The notes beneath the pieces are model-generated. The model searched no databases. It was given only the letters and a program-made list of their open reading frames with translations, and had not been told where the DNA came from. A stretch of DNA of 64,000 nucleotides, taken from positions 434,001 through 498,000 of the forward strand of contig JBAIAA010000436.1 of NCBI GenBank assembly GCA_037893245.1, written 5' to 3'. This stretch comes from Crossaster papposus (lineage: Eukaryota > Echinodermata > Asteroidea > Velatida > Solasteridae). Below, piece after piece: positions 24,663 to 37,600 of the stretch. The number at the start of each line of letters is the position of its first letter. Within the stretch, counting starts at the first letter, position 1. The position numbers and the translations under genes are program-made.

Positions 24663-26611
24663 CTCCTTGGATTTGGCAACAGGGGACGAGCAAATTCTGT
24701 TGGCTCTTGATGATTACCCACAATGCATCTTAATACCCACAATGCATTTTCTTCTTCAGATAACCGCACACAACTTCACTACATAATAAATGAGATAATT
24801 AAGAAACATATACACAATACAAAAACAAAAACAAAAAAACTGTGTCGTTACAAATACAATAGACAATCGGTAAAGTAAATCGGCATAATAGAGATAATGA
24901 TTCACTTCAAATAGAAATTATGTAAACATCAAAATAAATAAGCTACACGTAAAAATTCATGCTTCCAAAAAAAACAAAAGGCAATCTTTATCAATGCTAA
25001 CTGTACACACTGCACCTCAGAAAACCCAATGTCCAATTCTTTAAACATTTACGTATTCTTTTTTTAACCGAGCATGAATATAAAACAAATTTTGTAATAT
25101 CTATAAGACATTTAACCATAACCCAATGTAACGTTCACTGGATTAAACTGGATTATAAACATGGTGTTAAATGAACTGCAACACTTTGACAATTCTCCAG
25201 GATGGTAAAGCAAGCAGCAAAAAATCCAAACTTGCTAAACGCAGGAATATTTTGTTTAGCAAATGCAGGTTACCGGCCAAAATAATGTGTAATGTTTAGT
25301 GGTAATAGTTGGCTCACTGCTAATAACTAACCAACATGTTTAGTTGAGCAGCTTCACAAAACAGAGCATTAATGCAGAGATAGAGGGTCATGGATTGGCA
25401 TAAATCAATCTGTTAGCGTTTAGGGTGAGATTAATTTGGATATCAAGTATTCTTTGAAATTTTTTTCAGATAAAAACGGCAACATTACGATGCAGTGAAT
25501 ACAGTGAACACTGGTAAAGTACATACTGCATTTACTTTGGATGGTCTGAACAAGTTCTCTAAAATACCAAGTCTATCCATATCAGGCCAAGAACATTTTA
25601 ATCAAATTGTCTTCGTTTTTCTGTAAATAGGAATAAGTTAAAATGATCACGTGGGCCAGCATTTAGTCAAACACAGAATTTACTAATACTATGACTGCGT
25701 TCACGTTATATTAAAACTCTGTGACTGCCATACAGATTCTCGCACAAGTACAACTTTTGCAAAACACTTTGAAGCAAACTGCATCAACTTGTATTTCATT
25801 TTAATCGTATTTTAAATTTTACTTTATTTTTGTACAGATGCTACTGTGCATATCGTATAACGTGCCGTGCACTTGCTACTTTTTATCAATTTATTTTCTC
25901 AAGTGGATAATTATGCAAGTTTGATTCCATGAGAAATAAAAAAAAAATAAAAAAAATTGTCGTTCTAATATGGAAATATCCGCTTCACTGAACGTCTTTC
26001 ACTACGCTAAATCTTGCTATTGGATGAATGCCACTGCACTACAGCTGGTAATACACTACATTACAAATGGAAACATCAAGTTTATTACACGACACGGCCA
26101 CGCTACACATGAATTATGATAATTATTTGTTAAAGTTATGTACAAGCTTATGCCCTTTTTAACAGCATACGTTCCTCTTATTTATACATTGACAACAGGT
26201 ACAGCAGGACATATGGTTAATATTATTATCATTAATATACTTTGTTTGGTGTTTATTTTTTTACACAGAAAACTTGTGACATCATCAAGGCTATTTTTAA
26301 GCACATTACGAGTCCATTTTGCTCGTGCAAGTTCTCGTTAGAACAGCCCTACAAAAATAAGATTATTTCGGACAAGTTTTCAAAAACAGAGCAGTATACC
26401 AATGTTGGCTGTCATCAGAAAATCATACCACAATTGTTGACACTTTTTTGGTTTTCGAAGTTGAAACACAAACTTTGGCAGACGAGCCTTAGACACGATT
26501 TTCTTAACATTTTTGTCAACTTGCTGTAGAATATAATATTAGAAAGGTGTTCCAAGATGTAATAGGCCTACATGTACATCTGTTTTACATGTGCGCTTTG
26601 CTACCATAGAA

Positions 26612-26750
26612 AAGCAAACAAAGGCCGCATCCGAAACTCTTGTCTATGGCTATTGTCTAGGTATTTGCTCATTACAACTAGATTGGGAAATGCTGACAAT
26701 AACCATAGCCGTAGCTCTGGAAGCCTATTTCAGACACTGCCAAAGCCATT
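26612..26750. repeat. Short foldback, GGCCGTGTCCGAAAC family
   Basis: The left end reads GGCCGCATCCGAAACTCTTG. The right end is an inverted counterpart, CTATTTCAGACACTGCC. It resembles the ends of the longer element at 54152-54645. Confidence 0.5.
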
Positions 26751-28325
26751 AGAGGTTAGGTCTATTTACAGACAACTTATTTCTTGAAAAAAAATAATAA
26801 CTATTGTTTTCAAGAATTTTCAAGTTTAGTTGTATATCCCCGTTGGATTATACAGACTAAATAATTATTACATTTTTGCCATCTGAGCTTTCAAACATTG
26901 TCAAACTGCTCTCTTTGTTTTCTTGTAAAAGTTACGCTTGAAAAACGAAAAGATCCTACGGCATATTACATTGATCATCAAAATGCTAATCCGCAGTTGT
27001 CATTTAAACACTTAGCCGAATGTACATTGTTATATAGAAATCCAATAAATACTGGACTCCGCCCACTGACCCTTGACCTTTTTGCATAATGATAGTATAT
27101 ACTTACACAACTGCCTCATTGGACCAACAAAAAAAAAGGACTTTTTTCCTTCAATTCTTTAGCTTTACAATAAGAGGAGAAAAAATAATTTACAATAGAT
27201 TAAATTTTTAATAGTTGCAATTTTTTATGGAAGAAAGCCGTTAAACTCTCCGAAAGTCGATTAAAACAAAAAGTCGGTTAAAATGTTATGATCAATGAAG
27301 TATTTTTTGGGTTTTTTTAAACTGCATATGACTGAAATGTGCACAGGAGTATGTCGGAAAAGACAACAGTAACATTTGGATAATGAATATGAAATTCTAA
27401 CCAACTAGTTGTTTTTTGAGACAAATGCTTCAACAGCGAAACATCTCCCAAATTGTACAGGTTCACAAACTATAAAGCACAATGGTTATACTCGTAATGG
27501 TTCGCATTGTTCTAGCCCCTAACGAGCCAGTTTGGCGTAGTTAAATACACAAGTCTTTTTTATTTTGACATCTGACAATTTTAGAGCTTACAGAGTACAT
27601 ATACTACTGTATGTATGTTGCAACACTGTTGTAAATTAGTAGCGTGTAGACGATACACCCAAGTGAGGATTGTGGCCCGATTAGGAATGGCATCAGCACA
27701 GTAGGCGGCCAGGCTTTAATTGGCTTTGACCAATTATGTGAAAGAGTAAAGTAAAGTAAATATGCGACATTGCGCCCAATTGCAACATGCAACCCAATTA
27801 GTGATTCCAAATGCGCAACCAACGGGAATCCCCATTTGGGCAAGCAAGCTTGTTTTTTTGCTAAAGTACTTTCGTAGTTGACAGCAGTTTTTGACGGCTA
27901 CACTGAGCAGTTTGCTTGAGACTTGATTGGTTACTGGTTCGAGTCCCGCCACAGCCAAACCCTTGGAAAGAACCAACCTTGGAAAGATCCTTCATGATTG
28001 TGCGTCCGAGTCCGACACACAGCCACCACTGACCCACAATGCATTGCAAGTACTGATACCATTTCTAATTCCGACAGAGGGCAGCATATCGCGGTTACAC
28101 AACAGTCCACAGTATAAGCGTCCCTAACAAGTATTAAAATCCTAACCCCCTAGTGTGTGTGAACATTCATAGAGAAATTGATGGATTTAGCACTATCAGG
28201 GTTCAGAGATTCTTTACTTTTTACCTCGTTTTACCTCCTTACTGGGTTTTTGATGTTAGATATTGAAAGAGACAGATGTCTGTAATAATATATATGTCCA
28301 GGAAATTACCTGCGTTTATGAGTCA

Positions 28326-31300
28326 TTAACGACACTCCCATACTTTGACGGTCAAATCCACACTACCACTGATGACGAATGGGGCAGACTTGTGGAAATC
28401 TGTGGACAGAAAAACAAGAGAAAATCTTATCAAACATTCGGTTGCGGTATCCGCTGCTAAAAAAAGTAGGTTCGAGTCCCACCCGAGTGATTTTTTTACT
28501 TAATAATCCCTAGTTCACGCTGGTACTATTTTGACTTTGACCAGGTGCAGGATTGTTTTTCACGAACCTCAATCCGAGACAGGCTCAGATCAAAATATGT
28601 GAGTAGCACACCCATATTCTCGGCCTCGCTCTCTGCAAGCCGGTCAATGGCAGATTATTTTCGGCCTTGCTTGTGACATGTTCATCCATCATCTATTTAG
28701 AATTGCGGATAAACTTTGCATGTATACACGTCGTCCAACGGTAAAAAGCAAACCCGATATCGAATTTACATCACTCTAACGCAAATTCCATCTCATGAAA
28801 CAATTCCTGACAATTTATGAAAAAATTTCCTCGAGGACATAACAGTTTCAATGATATAACTTTACAGGTTTTTCTTTTTTTAAAAAGATCTGAGAGAGTG
28901 GTGCGTTTGTATTGACCGGCAATCGTGGTCGTCGGACAAAAGAATGGAGTCCAACAATGGGTCCACAATTGACACAACGTCCACGATCTTTTCCCGTGTA
29001 CAAATCCTATGGCGATCATCCGAAAACGTTAGAGTATAAACAAAAGAGGGAAGACGGTCGGACAATGCCTCGTCCACGATTGCCGGTCAAAACATAACTG
29101 TGTGGGTGTACGATGCTCATGATGTCATGTTGGGGAAGAGCAAACACCGACTCACACTGAGAACTTCAACAAACTTACCGAGCGAGGTGACAAAGTGAGT
29201 GTGAGCGTTGAGGGACTTCTGACAGCGCCTGTTCTTGTAATCCCAGACCCTGATGGTCTTATCGTCGGACGCGCTCAGGATGTACTTGCCACCTGGATGG
29301 AAGAGTACACCTCGGACCCAGTTGTCATGTCCAGTCTGAATCAAATGACAAGCATAGAAACAAACGTCAACATGAATTCATTTCAAACGAACCACAGGAG
29401 AAATTGAATAGGTGCATTTAATACCATATTCATGTTGTGTTCAACCATTTTGTTTTTATAGGTAGGATACACCATTTGCAGATATCGAAAAAATTTACTA
29501 CCGAATTATTAAGAAATATCTTGCTAATCTGAACGTAAATAATGATTTTAGGCATCCAGCAAAATGATTGCGCTAGATATCCTGTAATTATTCTGAAAAA
29601 TTGAATTTTATAAAGAAAAATTCGCGATCGCCGGGCGCCGATCGCGAAAAAACCCAAATAACATAAGAATAACTGCTTGACGCCGGTTGAAAACAAACGC
29701 TGTTTTTCGTGCTTTTCTCGGCATCCATGATTGTAAAACTCCAGACAGGTCAGTTAAACGATATTTACTATGAAATACAATCCTCTTGATCTACCCATTA
29801 ACGATAATTCAAGCAATTACCAATGGTGTATCCTACCTTTAAGTGCAGTGAAACACAAACACAAATGCATTTGGAGACCATCAATAAAAACCATCAATAT
29901 TTATATAAAGCACACACAAACTGGTATATATTTATTGTTTTGTTGTTGTGTTGGGGTAAAATCAGGGAAATTTTAGGTTAACAATACCAAGGTCATGATG
30001 CAGATTCCAGCAGCGACGTCCCAGACTTTAATATTCTTGTCCCGAGATCCCGACACCAGGAATGGACCAGAGCGCTGATTCTTCTTCGACTGATACAAAA
30101 AAAAATTAAAAAATAATGAAAAACATTTGTACTGCAATTTCTTTTTATTAGCAATGGTCATTTAAAATAAATTTCAAGAGACAAACAAAAACAGTAAAAA
30201 GGAAGGAATGCTATTGTGAATGGAAAGCACTGTTTGTAATAATAAATGAAAAGGAAACTGGGGGATATAGTGGTACAAAAATTTGCCCCTGAAAAAGACA
30301 ACGGAGATGACAGAAGGAAAAAATATGAGAAAACTATCACACAAAAATAATTACCCAAAAAATTGTGAGCAGGAAAACGATATAATAATTGTGCTTGACG
30401 GGTACCGTACTATTTGAAACATGAACCATCATGCAATATTTTATCGTCAACATTTTGAGATAATTCATGCAAATTCATGCATTTTTCTTATTATTAACCG
30501 CAATTACCTGCTTGCCGTCAAAATTGTTAGCCACGGTTAGCTTTGAGACGAGGAAGCAATCGTTAAAGTTTGAAGATATTCATCACAAACATATTAGTTT
30601 CCTCAAGTATTTTAAGAAATAATAAAGGAGTAAAAAGAAAACATGCTTCGAAAATAAAATTAAAATAAATTGTAAATTATAAATATAAATTATAATAGGT
30701 TTTAATATGCCCCCAGCTGATGTAATAATAATAATAAATAATAATAATAATAATAATAAATAACATTTATATAGCGCTTAATACAAGTGTTTCTAAGCGC
30801 TAAGATTTCCCTGGTCATTGGGCCCTTGAAACATGCCAAATACTATCTCAGCTCCCTGGGGAGTATACAGCTCGATGCTGCCATTTTCGGCGCAAAGCAG
30901 CTAAATCAACCACAATAACCATCTCTGCCCTCACAGGTACCCATATACTCCTGGGTGGAGAGAAGCAATGAGTGACAAAGTGCCTTGCCCAAGGGCACAC
31001 GAACTGTAGTCCCAGGCCGGACTCGAACCCACAACCTGTAGCTTTACCTACAGATTACAAATTCAATGCTCCCTCCAGACCACGAGGCCACGGCACTCCA
31101 AGGTTTAGGTAGGTTTTAGGACAGGCCAATTTTCAACCAAATTGGACCTACAGTTCTATAGACTTACACCTTTAACCCTAACAGTTCTAAATCCTCCAAT
31201 TTTAATAGGAATTTAGAGTGTTAGGGTCTTAACGTGACATCACATGACATACGATGACATCATCGTGACATCCTTTCGAAATTCAACTGTTACACAGTCA

Positions 31301-31643
31301 GGCCAGGTATTCACCAAGTTACCACCAAATTGGTCTTTGGATTCTGTAGATATAGTCATTTAAGTCTCCGCCTAAAATGGTGAGTCGGGTTGGCGTAGCG
31401 GTTCTTTCCTCGCCTTCCACCACTATGACCCGGGTTCGAATCCGGCCTGGGCCAATATGTGGATTGGGTTTTCAGTCTCTGTCTGACTCCGTGGGTTTTC
31501 CCCAGGATATTCTTCTGGGGTTTTCCTCCCACCTCTAAAACTGTACCTTCTTCCTCTCATTGTCTTCACTCTACAGGTTTCTTCTGGCTTGCGAGCTACA
31601 GTGCCTTGGGTACTTTTGAGGGATCCTTGGTTTCATCACCAAA

Positions 31644-31689
<46 letters not shown>

Positions 31690-34600
31690 TAATAATAATA
31701 ATGTGACATCACTTGACACGTGATGATGTCCATCATGACATTACTCCAATGTATAACACATCCCACTCTAGGTGCAAGCCAAGTTGCAACCTAATCGGAC
31801 AAGTCCCTGCAAGTCCCTGCAAGTCCCTGCAAGTCCCTGCAAGTCCCTGCAAGTCCCTGCAAGTCCCTGCAAGTCCCTGCAAGTCCCTGCAAGTCCCTGC
31901 AAGTCCCTGCAAGTCCCTGCAAGTCCCTGCAAGTCCCTGCAAGTCCCTGCAAGTCCCTGCAAGTCCCTGCAAGTCCCTGCAAGTCCCTGCAAGTCCCTGC
32001 AAGTCCCTGCAAGTCCCAGCAAGTCCCTGCAAGTCCCTGCAAGTCCCTGCAAGTCCCTGCAAGTCCCTGCAAGTCCCTGCAAGTCCCTGCAAGTCCCTGC
32101 AAGTCCATCACAAGTCCATCACAAGTCCATCACAAGTCCATCACAAGTCCATCACAAGTCCATCACAAGTCCTTCAGTTCTAATTCAAATCGCAAGCTAT
32201 TCAAAACAGCTTTGACAAAAGCATTCCTTTGTCATTGTTCATCCAGTTACTTGCGACTGCCTTTATGAAGGGACTTGTGACTGGCTTCACGGAAGGACTT
32301 GTGAACGGACTTGCAGGGACTCGACTACAACCCTGGATATAGGCCCTTCAAATGTGCACCTCTACTACCAACCCCACCTACACCCCACGGTTTAATTTCA
32401 GCTTCCTTACCTCTGCACCGATAGCTTCGTTGATGGTGGGATGAGCGCATTCGGGAGCCCAGCTGACACATTCTACGACGTGGTCGTGCTCCCTCAGTTC
32501 CAACTTGCATTCCCTGGAGGCAATCACCCAGACCCGCACAGTCTGTCCACAGAAGAAGAAGGAATGTGTGTCTAATTCTTCTCAATTTTTCTTAATCAAT
32601 TCGCAGTTCGGATTATTTTGGCATTGACCAGGGCCAGGCGCGAGATTGTTTTTATTACGAACCTCGATCCGACACTAGGTGCAACAAAACGCATAACACC
32701 AGGGGCCAATTTTATAGAGCTGCTAAGCAACAATTTTTGTTTGGCACAAAAAAGTCTTGCTCATTAAAAACAGTTTACCAGCCAAAACTATACGTGTTTT
32801 TTATGCTAAGCAAAAAAACAGCTGATTATCAATCCATATATTTGGTCTGTAACCTTGTTTTTGCCAAGGACAAATTGTCATGCTAAGCAAATTTTTGTGC
32901 TTAGCAGCTCTATGAAATGGAAATGCGTTGCCTGCTAATTTCAACAACTTTTTACCATTGGTGCATTCTGTTGCATTTAGCAGAGTTAAGGCTAATAGAA
33001 ATTATTAAACAAAATTCAAATGAACCGTTGAGGGTTAGGGTTAATCAATTGATTGGTGTATTAATGGTTACCTGGTCATTGGAAGCACTGGCCAGCAGTG
33101 AGCCATCGTAGTTCACCTTGACCATTCTTACCCAATCCCTGTGACCAACAAAGGTCTTCACACAGTAGCTGGAAAAAAAACCACACAAAAAAAACATTAA
33201 GCAAATGACAATTAAGACCATTCTCACAGCTAAATACATACAACATTTGCTTTTGCTAATTTCTTTTTTATTGGAGCGATTCTGGGGTAAGTTTTTTATA
33301 GAAAATATTGCTAAACTGACACTGTGTTCACCGAAAAGAAGAGGCGTTTGTGTAGTCTGGTTTCCCAACCCCTACGTTAGATGGAACATAGTAATTTGTA
33401 GACGACAGGAATTGCCAGGTCAAGGAACCAGACCACCATTAACCAGTTCGCGCCGGGATTATTTAAACATCACCGAGCTAACGCGCGGAATTATTTTTTA
33501 CGAAACTCAATCCGAGACGGGTTCAGGCCGAAAGTTGCGGGGAAGCACATCCACACATTTCCGGCCTTGCTTGCTGCTGACAGACATTTCCGGCCTTGCT
33601 CGTGGCGTGTTTATGCGTCAACCGTTTTGAATTCGGGGAAAACGTTTATATCTGTCATCCGGCATGAACTGGTTAAAGAAGACAACATAAGTTTTCTCAA
33701 CTTACAAGTCATCCTATCAGCTTTGTACCCAAAATGTGACATTTTCATGTCCCTGTTTACCTCTGAACCTTGGAATTTTATTCAAGGTCATTAAACAAAA
33801 ATGACCTTTTCTCCTACAAATGAGGTACTACAATGCATTTGAATATGGAGGTTTATTTTGCCAAACATTTGACGGTGCCAACAAGAAAAGATCTAAATCT
33901 TGTGCTGACCCTGTGGCCACATCCCACATCTTGATGGTCTTGTCTCGGGAGCCAGATAGCACAAAGTCGCCGGTGGGCATGAAGCTGACAGAGGAGATAT
34001 TGTGATCGTGGCCGCGCATCGTCTTGATACACTCAAAGACCTGGAAATCCCAGAGTTTGACGGTCATGTCGGCCGAGCACGAAGCTGAAAAGAAAAGAAC
34101 AAAAATTAAGGAAAAGGGAAGAAAAACAGGACATCAGCTTGGAAGTACTTAGATCTACTCTCGGTGAAGAATGTAGCAGGCTAGTTACCATGACAAAACA
34201 CTCCAGAATCTGAAGTCTGGAGTCTTCGAGTCTTTGAGTCTGGAGTACCCAAAGTAAAAGAAGCAAAAGTTGTTTTCCAAACACAAGCTTTGTCTCCGTT
34301 TTTGGCTTCGTTCATGCAGTTTAGCATTAGTGATGGAGCCGGAGACGGCGCCTTAGCTGGTGTTTGGAAAACAGCCATAATGTGGTGAAGGAATATTTTT
34401 TGTAAGTAACCAAATGCAAGGTCCAAGATCACGCTAGACCGCGACAAAAATATGCATATCAAAAATAAGCCTTTTTGTATCTCAATAAGGTAGTCCAAGT
34501 CCAACGATATTTGGGAATACAAAAAATCAAATAACAAAAATCGCTTGAGTGATATTATGTCAACGTGTTGCATCTGGTTGACCTTCATGTATCATGAAAT

Positions 34601-37600
34601 TGTCAAAGGGTTTGCACTGAAATATTCAACCGCAAAATTTTAAATGATAACAAATACGGACTTACCTAATATCTTGCCCGTGTGGTCAAAGCATATATCC
34701 TGCACGATGTCCGTGTGACCTTTTAGTGTGCGTTCAAAATCTCCTGTTTCATAGTCCCAAACCTTAAAAAAAAATAGAATAGAAAATTTTAAAAAAAACC
34801 TACTTTTTATCTTTTTTGAACAAAATTATTTAGGTTTTTCATGCTAATAATCCCCAAGCTTTAACTAAGTATCTGCATTTTGCAAAAGCAAATATTTTCT
34901 GTTCTTGGTTGTAGACTTCCTCCAAACTGCTGACCTTTTACCTAAGCATTCCTTTCTATGCTAAGCAAGAAGTTTCTGTGCTTAGACAAATACTCAGCAG
35001 TTTTTCGAGATTGACCTCTGACCTAAACCTCAGCATACTATTTCTACTTCTTGAAATTTGTGTCTGCCTCTGTTATTACAAAAATGCATTTTTTACTAAT
35101 CAAGCTTTAGCCATACTTAGCATATTGCTAAGCATTTCCATGAATCTCCCAACAAGCGTCACTTTAATGTCTTCATCGCGGCTGACCTCTGTTACAGCAA
35201 ACCTTTAAACTTGTTATTTCTAATAAAATAATCCGTGCTTAGCAGATCGCTTAGCAGTTTTGACCAATCAAATGCGACCCCTGACCTTTATTGTGGCGTC
35301 CTCGGAGGACGAGGCCATGACACTGAAGACCGGGTGGAATAAAACCCTGGTAATGGTGGAGCGGTGGCCGGTCATCGAGTAGCGCTCGGGAGGCCTAGGT
35401 ATCCACTCTGTAGGCGAGCGTTTCTGATTGGCCGGCCCACTCATGGTGTACTCTTTCTCTGTCTCGTTCATCTTGCATTCCAGGTCCATGACCTTTTTCT
35501 GTAGCCGAATGACCGACGTCCATTTCTTCTCCAGGAGGCCGTTGTATTTTTTCTCAACATCGGCGGACTAGAAGGAAGAAAATTGGAAGAAAAAAAAAAA
35601 GAAGAATTTGTTTTTTTAATGTAGTAAACATTTGCAAATGTAAAAGAAAAAAGCTGGAAGTGAATAATAGTCTTAAGAATCCTGTGAAAACATGACACCT
35701 GGTGTGCTGGCGTTTTCACGAAAAGTGATTTTTTTTTTGTTACCAAATTTCCACGAATGATCAGCCGACCATCATTGAGAAAAACCCCGACAATTTTCAA
35801 ATACTGCTTCTACTTTATAATAATAATAATAATGTTAGTTCTTATATAGCGCTTTAGACTCCCATAATGTGGGTGTATCAAAGCGCTTTACATTATTACC
35901 CCGGTCATTGGGCCCGTAAAAAAATTTCATATACCATCTCAGCTCCCTGGGGAGTATACAGCTCGATGCTGCCATTTCGGCGCAAAGCAGCTAAATCAAC
36001 CACAATAACCATCTCTGCCCTCACAGGTACCCATTTTACTCCTGGGTGGAAAGAAGCAACGAGTGACAAAGTGCCTTGCCCAAGGGCACACGTACCCTAG
36101 TTCCAGGCCGGACTCGAACCCACAACCTGTAGCTTTACCTACAGATTACAAATTCAATGCTCCAGACCACGAGGCCACGGCACTTCAAATTTAGTTAGTT
36201 CACATTTTGTTTGCAATTGGTAAATTGGTTACACATCTGCGAATGGGGTGCAAGCCAGCTAGTCCGTTTCCTTGACATGGTGACGTCTATAAATTGCTCT
36301 GTTCCGTCTGAAGTGTGGCCAGGGAACCAGACTACAAGATCTATTTTTTTTAAAGCATTTACCAACCCAAGACTGTTAACAGGTCAGTTTCACAATATCT
36401 GCTATGAAATATGAATCCCTAATCCATCCACACACACAAAATGGTTTAAATGTTATTGTCGATGTTAAAAAATATTGCAATCTTGTTTATCTTATTTTTT
36501 TGGTCATCAGAATTAACCACATCCTTAACTTGCACTAAAGGTCATTTGATTATACTTCTTCATATAAATTAAATAACCGACAAATATTGACCGTCATAGA
36601 CTCTGATTTAATCAACTGGTTGATTTGTTTGGCAATGGGCAGTGCCGGGGTAAAAATCACAAACAACCACAATTCAATTACCAAAACGAATTGGAAATAA
36701 AATGTGGAAATTTGTGTTTTGTTATTTTAACAGGTGATATGGATCTGAGCATGGAGAAAAGCATGAAAGTCGGGTTGGCATAGAGATTCTTTCCTCGCCT
36801 TCTGCCACTGTGAATCCCGCCTGGGCCACTACGTGGATTGGGGTTTTCAGTCCCTGCCTGACTGCGCGGGTTTTCCCCAGGACATTCTTCTGGGTTTTTC
36901 CTCCCACCTTTGAAGCTGTACCTTCATCTCGTTCTCTTCTCTCCACAGGTTTCTTCAGGCTTACGAGCTACAGTGCCTACAATGCGCTTTTGAGGAATCC
37001 TTGGTTTCATTACCAGAAAGTTCAACACAAAACAGGCGACAATGAATGACTTAGAGAAAAACAAAGCACCTACCATATCTGCCTCTTTCTGAAACTCGTG
37101 CAAGGCATTCTCGTAGCCGTTAGATCGCAGGTAATCTGCAATGGCTTTATTTCTAGAAGAAAAAAAAAAGAACAAAAAAATTATCAGACAAACTTCAAAG
37201 AATGGTGAACAGGAACCAGGAACCATACATTTATGTAATCAGGGTGAGGTAAATATTGGTTTGCAGGTTTCACAATAATAATTTCACAACAATTATTTAG
37301 AAATTCACTACTTATATTTGTAAATCAATTGTAAAAAAAACCTGAGTACTTTACAAAAAAAATTACATTTGTTTTAAATTACATTTTAAATATATTAAAA
37401 CCGCCATCATGTGTTTGTACACGTGGGTAGGCACTCACCGCGTTAGGGGGACAGGCTCTTTTGTTTGGAAAAGACAGACCGAGTAGTGGGGACATTTTCA
37501 AGTCCCCATAGCGCATTGGGTGTTCAGTAAAGGTAGAACAGGGTAAAATCGGGTTAGGGTATAATGAAAGAAAATGAAGAAGAGGACAAATTAGGGTGAT

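Larger units (their letters stand above)
22400..28325 (-). other. CLUH-LIS1 interval: CLUH 5' flank and probable LIS1 3' UTR
   Basis: No further gene was recognised. It includes the CLUH upstream region, a long palindrome (22991-23158), a three-unit tandem repeat (23275-23545), a GCTGCTAAGCA element (24401-24662) and a short foldback (26612-26750). Several minus-strand AATAAA signals are visible, for example at 23899-23904. Vertebrate LIS1 mRNAs have long 3' UTRs, so much of 23880-28325 could be 3' UTR; this is inference. Confidence 0.45.
28400..29987 (-). other. LIS1 introns 9 and 8 (excluding exon 29179-29335)
   Basis: Noncoding. It holds a B-box-like fragment (GGTTCGAGTCCCACCCGAG, 28472-28490), a worn TTAACC-family element (28506-28743), a TTGACCGGCAATCGTGG foldback (28912-29090) and a GGTAGGATACACC copy (29458-29842). 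Confidence 0.6.
30090..32410 (-). other. LIS1 intron 7: two SINEs and a 10-bp minisatellite
   Basis: This 2.3 kb intron holds an (AAT)n-tailed family 1 SINE (30723-31100), a family 2 SINE (31382-31700) and the CAAGTCCCTG minisatellite (31801-32172). No exon-like sequence was found between 30089 and 32411. Confidence 0.7.

Noticed and set aside
31713-32215. Open frames of 100-156 residues over the 10-bp minisatellite
   Set aside because: They consist almost wholly of repeat units without stops, lie in a LIS1 intron, and have no domain.
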